NCBI GenBank assembly: GCA_002353815.1
Contig: DEKK01000003.1
Location: 200,481-264,480 of the forward strand
Reading direction: 5' to 3'
DNA length: 64,000 nucleotides
DNA from: Bifidobacteriaceae bacterium UBA2724
GTDB taxonomy: Bacteria > Actinomycetota > Actinomycetes > Actinomycetales > Bifidobacteriaceae
In this document: positions 42,863 to 51,230 of the stretch, piece after piece
Position numbering within the stretch: position 1 is the stretch's first letter
Layout of the letters: each line of letters starts with the position of its first letter
The notes under the pieces: model-generated
Seen by the model: only the letters and a program-made list of their open reading frames with translations
What the model was told of the DNA's origin: nothing
The model's database searches: none
Program-made: the position numbers and the translations under genes

Positions 42863-43507
42863 ATGAACAGGTATCGTGCTACTTCGATAGTGCTTGTGGC
42901 TGCTATCTTCGTGATGGCTGTCCTCACAATCACGGTTGGTGTGAATCCTCAGCAGCAGAAGATCAAGGCAGCCAATTCCGAGACCGAACAGGTTCAGGCG
43001 CAGAACGACGCTCTGCAGCAGCAGATCGACACCCTGATGATCGCCGAGCCTCATCTGCAGCATGAGAAGGATCTTCTGAGCCAGGCGCAGCGCCAGGTTC
43101 CGTCCTCATACAACCAGCAGGATTTCATCCACTCGATCAATGATGCGGCGACCGCTACCGGCGTCGTCATCACCAATCTGAGCTTCTCCGACGCAACGCT
43201 TGCATCGCTTCCGACGCTGGCAACCTCTCAGCTCACCATTGGCGTGCCCGTGCAGGTGCCGGTGCAGATCGATGCGACCGGAACGTATGACCAGCTGCGC
43301 TCCTTCGTTGAGGAGACCCAGAAGATCACGCGTATCTCCGTGCCGAACTCGCTGACCTATGAGATGGGCGAGGGCGGTGCCGCCGGTCCCGATTGCTCCG
43401 TGAGCATGCAGTCCATGATCTGGTCGATGTTGACGAATTCCGAGGCCGTCTCCGGCGATTCCGCCACCGACGCCAACCAGAACGCCAACACCGCGTCGAA
43501 CTCCTGA
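42863..43507 (+). CDS. pilO: Type IV pilus assembly protein PilO
   Basis: 214 residues, preceded by an AGGGAAG/AGAGG region. One N-terminal transmembrane segment (about 7-25), a coiled coil (about 30-75) and an alpha/beta domain matching PilO (SINDAATATGVVITNLSF, then VPVQIDATGTYDQLRSFVEETQK). The C-terminal tail is Asn/Ala/Ser-rich. With PilN it would form the membrane alignment complex. Last gene of the pilC operon. Confidence 0.9.
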   Translation: MNRYRATSIVLVAAIFVMAVLTITVGVNPQQQKIKAANSETEQVQAQNDALQQQIDTLMIAEPHLQHEKDLLSQAQRQVPSSYNQQDFIHSINDAATATGVVITNLSFSDATLASLPTLATSQLTIGVPVQVPVQIDATGTYDQLRSFVEETQKITRISVPNSLTYEMGEGGAAGPDCSVSMQSMIWSMLTNSEAVSGDSATDANQNANTASNS

Positions 43508-43562
43508 TCCGAACGCACCATGACGATGCCGTCTTGACCGGCGTCGTCATGAGATCACCCCG

Positions 43563-43588
43563 GGCCGACCCACAAGGGTCGGCCTTTT
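43563..43588 (+). terminator. Terminator of the pilC-pilO operon
   Basis: GGCCGACCC (43563-43571) and GGGTCGGCC (43576-43584) enclose ACAA and are followed by TTTT. A second imperfect stem lies just upstream at about 43520-43550. Confidence 0.93.
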
Positions 43589-43700
43589 GCATACCTCTGC
43601 AGTGTCATGCCGCATCGGTAGACTTGGGGCGTTACCGGTGCAACGCGACGTGTCGTACGCTGCGCCGTCCATCACGAACCTGACAATCAGAAGGTGCATT

Positions 43701-45218
43701 GTGGCAGTATCTAAACTCGATGAAGTCGTTTCGCTTGCGAAGCGCCGTGGCTTTGTGTTCCCCGCGGGAGAGATCTACGGCGGTACGCGTTCCGCATGGG
43801 ATTACGGCCCGTTGGGCGTGGCGCTCAAAGACAACATCAAGCATCAGTGGTGGCGCTCCATGGTGCTCACCCGCAGCGACGTCGTAGGTGTCGATACTTC
43901 CGTGATCCTGCCGACCGCGGTGTGGGTGGCCTCGGGGCATGTGGCCGTGTTCAACGACCCGCTCATCGAATGCCTCAACTGCCATAAGCGCCACCGCGAG
44001 GATACGCTGCAGGAAGCCTACGAGCACAAGCATGGCCATGCGCCGGCTTCCGACAAAGACATTCCGTGCCCCGACTGCGGCACGGTCGGCAATTGGACCG
44101 AACCGCGTGATTTCAACATGATGCTGCAGACCCACCTCGGCCCTGTCATGGACGAAAACTCCCTGCACTACCTGCGTCCGGAGACCGCACAGGGTATCTT
44201 CGTGGACTTCAAGAACGTGCTCACCGCCTCTCGCTCGAAGCCGCCGTTCGGCATCGCAAACATGGGCAAGTCGTTCCGCAACGAAATCACGCCCGGCAAC
44301 TTCATCTTCCGCACCCGCGAGTTCGAGCAGATGGAGATGGAGTTCTTCGTGCAGCCCGGAACTGACGAGGAATGGCATCAGTACTGGATCGACACCCGCA
44401 CCCGCTGGTACACCGACCTCGGTGTCAACCCCGCCAACCTGCGTCATTATGAGCATCCGAAGGCAAAGCTCGCGCATTATTCGAAGCGCACCGTCGACAT
44501 CGAATACAAGTTCGGCTTCAAAGGCTCCGACTGGGGCGAGCTCGAAGGCATCGCCAACCGCACCGATTTCGACCTGTCGGCGCACGCCAAGCATTCGGGC
44601 GAGGACCTGAGCTACTTCGACCCGACCACCGGCGAACGCTACGTGCCGTATGTCATCGAGCCCGCCGCCGGTCTGACCCGATCCCTCATGGCGTTCCTTG
44701 TCGATGCCTATGACGTCGACGAGGCCCCGAATGCCAAGGGTGGCGTCGACAAGCGCACCGTGCTGCGCCTCGATCCTCGCCTTGCCCCCGTCAAGGCCGC
44801 TGTGCTGCCGCTCTCGAAGAAGCCCGAGCTGCAGAACGTGGCGCACAACCTCGAGGCCGATCTGCGTGAGAACGGCTGGATGATCGATTATGACGAAGCC
44901 GGCGCCATCGGCCGCCGTTATCGCCGCGAAGACGAAATCGGCACCCCGCTGTGCATCACCGTCGACTTCGACACCCTGGACGACAACGCCGTGACCATTC
45001 GCGAACGCGATACGATGAAGCAGGAACGCGTGGCGCTGGCCAACGTCGAGGATTATGTGCGCAACGTCATCAGCGACAAGCGCGTGCGCATCCCAGGCGG
45101 CCCCATCAACATCGTCGGCACCCGTGGCGCTGACGGCGCGGTGGACTACAAGTCCGAGGCGGGCGAGGATGAATCCGAGCCTGTCAAGGTCGAGGAAGCC
45201 GGCGGAGAGAACGCATGA
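43701..45218 (+). CDS. glyS: Glycyl-tRNA synthetase (class II, single-chain type)
   Basis: 505 residues from a GTG at 43701 with AAGGTG upstream; the ATG at 43587 would add 38 unconserved residues. It is the alpha2-type enzyme. RRGFVFPAGEIYGG and WDYGPLGVALKDNIK open the catalytic domain. The zinc-like cluster CLNCHKRH...CPDCG, motif 2 FRNEITPGNFIFRTREFEQMEMEFF and motif 3 PAAGLTRSLMAFL are all present, followed by the anticodon-binding domain. The C-terminal 25 residues are acidic. No T-box element was recognised upstream. Confidence 0.97.
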   Translation: MAVSKLDEVVSLAKRRGFVFPAGEIYGGTRSAWDYGPLGVALKDNIKHQWWRSMVLTRSDVVGVDTSVILPTAVWVASGHVAVFNDPLIECLNCHKRHREDTLQEAYEHKHGHAPASDKDIPCPDCGTVGNWTEPRDFNMMLQTHLGPVMDENSLHYLRPETAQGIFVDFKNVLTASRSKPPFGIANMGKSFRNEITPGNFIFRTREFEQMEMEFFVQPGTDEEWHQYWIDTRTRWYTDLGVNPANLRHYEHPKAKLAHYSKRTVDIEYKFGFKGSDWGELEGIANRTDFDLSAHAKHSGEDLSYFDPTTGERYVPYVIEPAAGLTRSLMAFLVDAYDVDEAPNAKGGVDKRTVLRLDPRLAPVKAAVLPLSKKPELQNVAHNLEADLRENGWMIDYDEAGAIGRRYRREDEIGTPLCITVDFDTLDDNAVTIRERDTMKQERVALANVEDYVRNVISDKRVRIPGGPINIVGTRGADGAVDYKSEAGEDESEPVKVEEAGGENA

Positions 45219-45224
45219 CCGCAC

Positions 45225-45254
45225 GCTGCTCGCTGAAGCGTTTCAGTGAGCAGC
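45225..45254 (+). terminator. Hairpin after glyS
   Basis: GCTGCTCGCTGAA (45225-45237) pairs with TTCAGTGAGCAGC (45242-45254) across a 4-base loop with one G-T wobble. It has no T-run and overlaps the repeat array that follows. Confidence 0.4.
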
Positions 45255-45339
45255 GCTTCAGTGAGCAGCGCTTTGCAGAACAGTGCATCGTTGAACAGCG
45301 CATCGCTGAAACATAACATCACTGAAACATAACATCGCT
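45242..45339. repeat. Tandem array of paired 15/16-base units
   Basis: TTCAGTGAGCAGCGC occurs twice in tandem (45242-45256, 45257-45271). GAACAGYGCATCGYT occurs twice (45278-45292, 45293-45307). GAAACATAACATCRCT occurs twice (45308-45323, 45324-45339). The three pairs appear related and fill the space between glyS and its terminator. Confidence 0.8.
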
Positions 45340-45340
45340 G

Positions 45341-45368
45341 ACGCGTCGGCTGGGGCCGGCGCGTTTTT
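45341..45368 (+). terminator. Rho-independent terminator after glyS
   Basis: ACGCGTCGGC (45341-45350) pairs with GCCGGCGCGT (45355-45364) around TGGG, with one wobble, followed by TTTT. Confidence 0.85.
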
Positions 45369-45497
45369 GCGTGCGCCACCGATGGCCCCGGCGGGGAATG
45401 GGCTGCCCTCATGGTGCGTCATGCGGTAAGGTATGGAGCACCGTGTTCGGACCGTCGCACCTTTTATGCGGAGTGGTGCGATTGACAGGGAAACAGG

Positions 45498-46805
45498 ATG
45501 GAAGCAGACGTGAATTTCGATAACGACAGGACCGATGGAACCGTGGGGAACGGCAGCGTTCGTGGCGCCGAAGCGGCGGGGGAGGGCAGTGCGGCGTCCC
45601 CAGGCGACGATCGCGCGACCCTTCGCGCCGCCGAGACAGCAGCGGCCGTCGCCACGCCCTTCGCACCTCCGGTTCGGCTCGGCTCCCATCAGGTGACAAC
45701 CCCGGTGATGCTCTCACCGATGGCGGGCGTCACGAACTGGCCCTTCCGCGTGCTGTGCGAAAGCTATGGCCCGGACGGGCTGTATGTGGCCGAAATGATC
45801 ACCGCGCGGGCGCTTACGGCGCGCAATCCGAAGGCAGAGCGACTGTGCCGTTTTGCGCCGAGCGAAAAGTTCCGCTCGCTGCAGCTCTATGGCGTGGACC
45901 CGCATGTTCTGGAAGACGCTGCGCGCATCGTGGTGGACAACGACATGGCGGACCACGTCGACCTCAACTTCGGATGTCCGGTCCCCAAGGTCACCCGGCG
46001 AGGGGGAGGCTCCGCCCTGCCGTGGAAATCCGATCTCTACCGTGAGATCATCCGCCGTGTCGTCCACGTGTGCGAACCGGCCGGAATCCCCGTCACCGCC
46101 AAGATCCGCGTAGGGATCGACGACGAGCATACGACATTCCTCGACGCCGGGCGCATCGCGCAGGACGAAGGCTGCGCCATGGTCACGCTCCACGCTCGCA
46201 CCACGGCGGAGTATTACGGCGGGCATTCCGACTGGAACCGCATCGGCGAACTCGTCGAGGCGCTTGACATCCCCGTGTTTGGCAACGGCGACATCTGGTC
46301 GGCGGAGGACGCCATGGCCATGGTGCGGCAGACCGGCTGCGCGGGAGTGGCGATTGGACGCGGGTGCCAGGGGCGGCCGTGGCTGTTCGCCGACATCCGC
46401 AATGCGTTCGCCGGTTCCGACGAGCGAGTGAACCCCACGCTGGGCCAGGTCGGACAGGTCATCGAACGCCACGCGCAGCTGCTCACCGAGTTCTATGACG
46501 GCGACGAACGCATGGCGGTGCACGACCTTCGCAAGCACGTGGCCTGGTATCTCAAGGGATTCCCGGTGGGCGGAGACACGCGTCGGGCGTTCATGGAATG
46601 TGAGACGCTCGATGACGTGAGGCACAACGTCGAGGGGCTCGACGCCGATGCGCCGTTCCCCATGGCCATCGCCGGCAAGCCGCGGGGGCGAGTGCGGTAC
46701 GCCAAGAAGGTACATCTGCCGTACGGCTGGCTCGACTCACGTGAGCTCAGCGACGAACAGCGGCGTGACCTGTTCGAATCCGATCCGCTCGACGACGTGT
46801 ACTGA
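45498..46805 (+). CDS. dusB: tRNA-dihydrouridine synthase
   Basis: 435 residues. An unconserved polar N-terminus (about 1-65) precedes the FMN-binding TIM barrel, which starts MLSPMAGVTNWPFRVLCESYG. The catalytic Cys is in VDLNFGCPVPKVTRRGGG (about residue 160). TLHARTTAEYYGGHSDW and FGNGDIWSAEDA plus GVAIGRGCQGRPWLF form the phosphate-binding end. It reduces uridines in tRNA using NADPH. The Dus subtype (DusB) is assigned by overall resemblance. Confidence 0.93.
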   Translation: MEADVNFDNDRTDGTVGNGSVRGAEAAGEGSAASPGDDRATLRAAETAAAVATPFAPPVRLGSHQVTTPVMLSPMAGVTNWPFRVLCESYGPDGLYVAEMITARALTARNPKAERLCRFAPSEKFRSLQLYGVDPHVLEDAARIVVDNDMADHVDLNFGCPVPKVTRRGGGSALPWKSDLYREIIRRVVHVCEPAGIPVTAKIRVGIDDEHTTFLDAGRIAQDEGCAMVTLHARTTAEYYGGHSDWNRIGELVEALDIPVFGNGDIWSAEDAMAMVRQTGCAGVAIGRGCQGRPWLFADIRNAFAGSDERVNPTLGQVGQVIERHAQLLTEFYDGDERMAVHDLRKHVAWYLKGFPVGGDTRRAFMECETLDDVRHNVEGLDADAPFPMAIAGKPRGRVRYAKKVHLPYGWLDSRELSDEQRRDLFESDPLDDVY

Positions 46806-46941
46806 CGGCGGCGGGTCCGCGACTCCGGGCGCGTCGCCGTGTCGAAAAATCTTGTGGGAAGTATGCGTCGTGCACGGCGAAAATTCATATTCCGCGATAA
46901 AGTATTGAACAAAGCGTTAGGACAGGAGCTTCAGGAGCATT

Positions 46942-48132
46942 ATGAGTGATATCGCTGTGAATCCAGATACCGATCCCGGATTCGATCCTGCAGGCACGAT
47001 CATTCGTGTCGTGGGTGTCGGCGGTGGCGGCGGCAACGCTGTCAATCGCATGATCGAGGATGGCGTCGAAGGCGTCGAATTCGTGGCAGTCAATACGGAC
47101 TCCAAGGATCTTGCCCGCAGCGAAGCGGAAGTCAAGATCACACTGTCCGATGAAACGAGCCGTGGACTGGGCGCGGGGGCTGACCCGGAGAAGGGCGCCA
47201 AGGCCGCCGAGGACCACGAGTCCGACATCGAAGAGGCTCTCAAGGGATCCGACATGGTCTTTGTCACCTGCGGCGAGGGCGGCGGCACCGGCACCGGTGC
47301 ATCTCCGATCGTCTCCCGCATTGCGCGTCAGCAGGGCGCTCTGACCATCGCCATCGTCACCCGTCCGTTCTCGTTCGAAGGCAAGCGCCGTGCCGCGTCG
47401 GCAGACGCTGGCATCGAGAATCTGCGCAAAGAGGTTGATGCACTCATCGTCATTCCGAACGACCGCCTGCTCGACCTCGACCCCGACACGACGCTCACCG
47501 ACGCCTTCAAGCGCGCCGATAGCACGCTGATGGCCGGTGTGCGTGGCATCACCGGTCTTATCACCAACCCGCGTCCGTACATCAACGTGGACTTCGCCGA
47601 CGTGTGCAGCACACTGAAGGACGCAGGCACCGCGCTCTTCGGCATCGGCACGGCGCAGGGCGAGCAGCGCTGCCTCAACGCCGCCGAACTCGCCATCACC
47701 TCCCCGTTGCTGGAGCAGGGCATCACCGGTGCCCATTCGGTGCTTGTCAACATCACCGCCCCCGAGGACATCAAGACGTCCGAGCTGCGCGAAGCCATGG
47801 ACATGATCTCGAGCAGCGTGCATCCCGAAGCGGCAATCACCATGGGTGCCACGATTGACGATTCCATGGGCGACGGCGTGCGCGTGACCATCGTGGCCGG
47901 TGGCTTCAGGCCCGAAGAGAACCCGGCCGACGAAGCTCCCGCCGTGACGCACGCGGCAGCTCCCATCGTCGAGCGTCATGACGCTCCGCAGGCCCAGGTG
48001 CCTGCCGAGCCCGCTTCCGACGACACCGCCGAGCATGCGGTGTATCCGAGCAACCCGGCGTCGTTCGCCCCGTCGTACGGCGATGATGATCCCGATGACG
48101 ACGAACCGTCGATTCCGGACTTCATGCGCTGA
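46942..48132 (+). CDS. ftsZ: Cell division protein FtsZ
   Basis: 396 residues with AGGAGC upstream. The GTP-binding tubulin signature GEGGGTGTGASP is at about 110-122, the N-terminal IRVVGVGGGGGNAVN is intact, and the T7 synergy loop reads NVDFADV. A variable acidic linker leads to the conserved C-terminal SIPDFMR, the docking peptide for partners such as SepF. It heads a division cluster: sepF, yggT and divIVA follow. The usual upstream ftsQ/murC and the yggS/pgeF genes often found between ftsZ and sepF are absent. Confidence 0.98.
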   Translation: MSDIAVNPDTDPGFDPAGTIIRVVGVGGGGGNAVNRMIEDGVEGVEFVAVNTDSKDLARSEAEVKITLSDETSRGLGAGADPEKGAKAAEDHESDIEEALKGSDMVFVTCGEGGGTGTGASPIVSRIARQQGALTIAIVTRPFSFEGKRRAASADAGIENLRKEVDALIVIPNDRLLDLDPDTTLTDAFKRADSTLMAGVRGITGLITNPRPYINVDFADVCSTLKDAGTALFGIGTAQGEQRCLNAAELAITSPLLEQGITGAHSVLVNITAPEDIKTSELREAMDMISSSVHPEAAITMGATIDDSMGDGVRVTIVAGGFRPEENPADEAPAVTHAAAPIVERHDAPQAQVPAEPASDDTAEHAVYPSNPASFAPSYGDDDPDDDEPSIPDFMR

Positions 48133-48154
48133 AACTCACCATCGCCTGTCCTGG

Positions 48155-48181
48155 GGGGGCTGTGCCACAGGCGCAGCCCCC
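48155..48181 (+). terminator. GC-rich hairpin after ftsZ
   Basis: GGGGGCTGTGCC pairs with GGCGCAGCCCCC around an ACA loop, a 12-bp stem with one wobble. No T-run follows, so it may be a partial terminator or an mRNA stability element. Confidence 0.55.
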
Positions 48182-48329
48182 GACTCATATCCGCCGGGCG
48201 GACCAGAGGGGCGCGATGATGGCTGTGATGGTTTTCCAGCGGGGATTGACTTTCCAACGGGGATTTTCTGTCACAAGGATTTTTAACGAACATCACGGTT
48301 CGTGGCAGCCAATGCTTTCGTAACCGTGG

Positions 48330-48335
48330 CATAAT
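48330..48335 (+). promoter_or_regulatory. Candidate -10 element for sepF
   Basis: CATAAT, 50 bases before the sepF ATG, downstream of the ftsZ hairpin. No -35 is evident. Confidence 0.35.
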
Positions 48336-48384
48336 CAAAGGTACATGTGCTGAAATTCACGGGCCACTGCGCAAAGGAGCAATA

Positions 48385-48864
48385 ATGGCAGGATTCATGA
48401 AGAGTGCGATGAATGCTCTAGGCATCGGCGACACAGCCTACGACGAACAGTATGACTACGATGACGACACCGCCGATGACGCAACCGAGGAATCGTTCGA
48501 CGCCGCCGAGGATGTCATGCCCCAGGCCACCGCTGATTCCGATCCTGCTCCTTCCGACAACAGAACCTCCGTCACACCTTTCAGGAGCCAGATGAACAAG
48601 CTGATGACCATTACCCCCAAGTCCTATAACGATGCCCAGGTCATCGGGCGGGCGGTGCGCAGCGGCATCCCCGTCATCCTCAACCTCAGCGAGGCGCCTG
48701 ACGCGGAAGCATTCCGCATTATCGATTTCTCGTCCGGAGTGGTTTTCGGCGTGCAAGGCTCGATTGAACGCGTCACGTCCCGCGTCTATGTGCTGAGCCC
48801 CGCACAGGTCAACCTGTGCAAGCCTGAGGAGCGGCAGGACAACTCCGATCAGCTGTTCCACTGA
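48385..48864 (+). CDS. sepF: Cell division protein SepF
   Basis: 159 residues with AAAGGAG upstream. A short amphipathic N-terminus (MAGFMKSAMNALGIG) for membrane binding and an acidic linker precede the conserved core (about 70-150: PKSYNDAQVIGRAVRSGIPVILNL...RIIDFSSGVVFGVQGSIERV). SepF tethers FtsZ to the membrane in bacteria without FtsA, which fits an actinobacterium. Eleven bases separate it from yggT. Confidence 0.95.
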   Translation: MAGFMKSAMNALGIGDTAYDEQYDYDDDTADDATEESFDAAEDVMPQATADSDPAPSDNRTSVTPFRSQMNKLMTITPKSYNDAQVIGRAVRSGIPVILNLSEAPDAEAFRIIDFSSGVVFGVQGSIERVTSRVYVLSPAQVNLCKPEERQDNSDQLFH

Positions 48865-48875
48865 GAGGGTGAGCG

Positions 48876-49154
48876 GTGATTCTACAGATACTCGACCGCC
48901 TTATCGATGGGGTCCTCGGACTCTATTCGTTCGTTCTCGTGCTCCGGTGCATTTTCGACTGGGTGCAGTATCTCGGCAATTGGCGCCCGCAGGGTGGCAT
49001 GGCCAGTTTCGTCGACCTGGTGTATTCGCTGACCGAGCCGCCGCTGCGAGCCATCCGCAAGGTGATTCCGCCCATTCGCATCGGCAATGCCTTCCTCGAC
49101 GTCGGCTTCATCGTGCTGTGGGTGGCCATCGGGTTCCTCCAGTGGCTTCTGTGA
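48876..49154 (+). CDS. YggT family membrane protein
   Basis: 92 residues from a GTG at 48876 with GAGAGGG upstream. Two hydrophobic segments (about 12-28 and 73-90) flank FVDLVYSLTEPPLRAIRKVIPPI, the YggT signature. It is commonly encoded between sepF and divIVA; the function is uncertain. Confidence 0.92.
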   Translation: MILQILDRLIDGVLGLYSFVLVLRCIFDWVQYLGNWRPQGGMASFVDLVYSLTEPPLRAIRKVIPPIRIGNAFLDVGFIVLWVAIGFLQWLL

Positions 49155-49158
49155 TTCC

Positions 49159-49193
49159 AAGACCACGCAACCTCCGCGGGTTGCGTGGTCTTT
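49159..49193 (+). terminator. Rho-independent terminator after yggT
   Basis: AAGACCACGCAACC (49159-49172) and GGTTGCGTGGTCTT (49179-49192) form a 14-bp perfect stem with a 6-base loop, followed by TG. Confidence 0.9.
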
Positions 49194-49411
49194 GCCTGTC
49201 GGGCCTGACGCAGCTGCATCACCGTCGCGTGGTGTGAATTTTCCAGTTTCCATGCCTGTGCCACTTGATACGGCGCAATATGGATATGCGCGTGCTAACA
49301 TAGGGGTCGATTCGATTTTTGCGGGCATGTTTGCCGTGGTCGCGATGAAAAACGAGGCCGTCGCGACAACACCGGCATGTTCGAGATACTGGATTACCAA
49401 AAGGGGAGCGT

Positions 49412-51028
49412 ATGACTCTGCTGACACCGAATGACATCCGAAACCATGTCTTTCCGATTGTCCATTTCAAGGAAGGCTACAACATCGAGAAGGTCGATGA
49501 CTTCCTGGACGAAGTGACTGAGACCGTCGAGGCGCTCGCCAGCCAGGCGGCCCACACCGGAGCCACCCAGTCCTACGGGCCAGAACTGGCGAAACTCAAC
49601 GACAAGCTCGCCACCTTGCAGGCCGAAAACACGCAGCTCAAGCAGCGCCTCGCTGCCAATGCGACCGCGATCGAGCAGTCCGGCGCCAGCTCCCAGGAGA
49701 TCGCGCAGCTCAACGCCAAGAACGAACAACTCAGCCAGCAGCTCGACGTCGCCGCCGCGCAGCTCGAACAGGCCAAACAGCAGCTCGCTGACGCCCAGAG
49801 CCAGCTGGAAGCGGCGAACGCAGCGGCCAACGACGCCAGCCAGCAGACCACGGTGAACTCCCAGCAGCTCGAGACCCTTACGAACCAGAACGCGCAGCTG
49901 CGTGCACAGGTTGACCAGCTCAACTCCCAGATCAACCAGCTCACCGCCCAGCAGGCCGCCGCCGCGGCCCAGGCCACGGGAGACGCGGATGCACTCAACA
50001 AGCAGATCGCGACGCTGACCAAGGATCGCAACGACGCGCGCTCCGAGGTGACCCAGCTCACCACCCAGCTCGAAACCGCACGCAACCAGACCGCGCAGTT
50101 CCAAAAGCAGGTGCAGGACGCCCAGACGCAGATTCAGACAAGCAAGAGCCAGGCCGCCCAGCTTCAGCAGCAGACCACGCAGCTGCAGAGCGACCTGCGC
50201 ACCAGCAAATCCCAGATCGAGCAGCTGGAACGCGAGCTCGAGGATTCCAAAAAGCGCGAGGAATCCCTGCGCCAGCAGGTCGAGGCCAACGAGCCGAGCA
50301 CCGAGACCGGCAGCCTGCAGAAGATCAAGAACGCCGCACAGGGCGCCGGCACGGAGCCGGAGCGTGCGACCGCGATGCTTCAGCTGGCCATGCAGCTGCA
50401 CGACCAGTACGTCGACAAGGGCAAGGCTTCGGCCGCACAGCTTGTCGCCGACGGCCAGTCCCAGCACGACGACCTCGTCAACAAGGCCGACACGTATTCC
50501 GCCAAGGTGCGCATGGAAGCCGAGAAATATTCGGCGGAGGTGCGCAAGGCCGCCGATGCGTATTCCGACCAGACGCATTCCGACGCCGACCAGTACTCCG
50601 TCAAGACGCATGACGCCGCCGATCAATACTCCCGCGACACCCACGCCGCTGCCGAGCAGTACTCCACCGACACCCACGCGTCCGCCGATGCGTATTCCAA
50701 GCAGACCATGCAGGCAGCCGACGAGTACTCCGGCAAGAAGCATCAGGAAGCCGACGAGTACGATGCGCAGACCCGTCGCGCCGCCGAGGATTACTCCAAG
50801 CAGGTCAAGGACAAGCTCTATGCCGAGTCCAAGGTCATCGAAGGCAACATCAATGGCCTCAAGCAGTTCGAGAACCAGTATCGTTCTCGCCTGACCGACT
50901 TCCTCACGCAGCTCACCGCGCAGGTGTCGGATTCCGACAACTACCAGGGCGGTGTCTCCGGCAGCAACGGTTCCGGCAACGCTGACAAAGCCGACAACGC
51001 TCAGAGCTCCAACGGCGGCCAGCAGTGA
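49412..51028 (+). CDS. divIVA: DivIVA (Wag31-like) with expanded coiled coil and hendecad repeats
   Basis: 538 residues, about twice the length of typical Wag31/DivIVA. Residues 1-40 form the lipid-binding domain (LTPNDIRNHVFPIVHFKEGY, then IEKVDDFLDEV). Residues about 55-300 are an uninterrupted Gln/Ala/Leu-rich coiled coil. Residues 359-468 comprise ten 11-residue repeats of the type A-D/E-x-Y-S-x-x-T/V-x-x-x. A further helical segment (about 469-505) and a Ser/Gly/Asn tail follow. It should mark poles and septa and recruit wall-synthesis machinery. It lies after sepF-yggT and has its own transcription unit. Confidence 0.92.
   Translation: MTLLTPNDIRNHVFPIVHFKEGYNIEKVDDFLDEVTETVEALASQAAHTGATQSYGPELAKLNDKLATLQAENTQLKQRLAANATAIEQSGASSQEIAQLNAKNEQLSQQLDVAAAQLEQAKQQLADAQSQLEAANAAANDASQQTTVNSQQLETLTNQNAQLRAQVDQLNSQINQLTAQQAAAAAQATGDADALNKQIATLTKDRNDARSEVTQLTTQLETARNQTAQFQKQVQDAQTQIQTSKSQAAQLQQQTTQLQSDLRTSKSQIEQLERELEDSKKREESLRQQVEANEPSTETGSLQKIKNAAQGAGTEPERATAMLQLAMQLHDQYVDKGKASAAQLVADGQSQHDDLVNKADTYSAKVRMEAEKYSAEVRKAADAYSDQTHSDADQYSVKTHDAADQYSRDTHAAAEQYSTDTHASADAYSKQTMQAADEYSGKKHQEADEYDAQTRRAAEDYSKQVKDKLYAESKVIEGNINGLKQFENQYRSRLTDFLTQLTAQVSDSDNYQGGVSGSNGSGNADKADNAQSSNGGQQ
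50486..50815 (+). repeat. Ten 33-base units encoding hendecad repeats in DivIVA
   Basis: Each unit begins with GCC and encodes A-[DE]-x-Y-[SD] followed by six residues (for example ADQYSRDTHAA, AEQYSTDTHAS). The period of 11 residues is exact across residues 359-468. Confidence 0.88.
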
Positions 51029-51230
51029 TTGCCATCGGCTGCGGTCAATGATGCAGCCGACGTATCCGTCAAGGGCGCAGGCATTGGGTCTGCGCCCTTT
51101 TGCATACCGCTCAGGGCGCGCTTGCCGGCCGACGTGGGGCCGCTGCGCATCGTTGCGGCCTGTGGGTAGTATGAGATGGTTGGCACAAGGGTTTGGCACC
51201 ATGCGGAAACCAACGACACGAAGGAGCGGT

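Noticed and set aside
43589..43700. Glycine T-box or glycine riboswitch upstream of glyS
   Set aside because: The space after the pilO terminator is only about 110 bases and no T-box antiterminator sequence (UGGN-type loop with a specifier stem) was recognised.
45242..45339. CRISPR array
   Set aside because: Units of 15-16 bases are directly adjacent without unique spacers, the sequence changes from pair to pair, and no cas gene is nearby.
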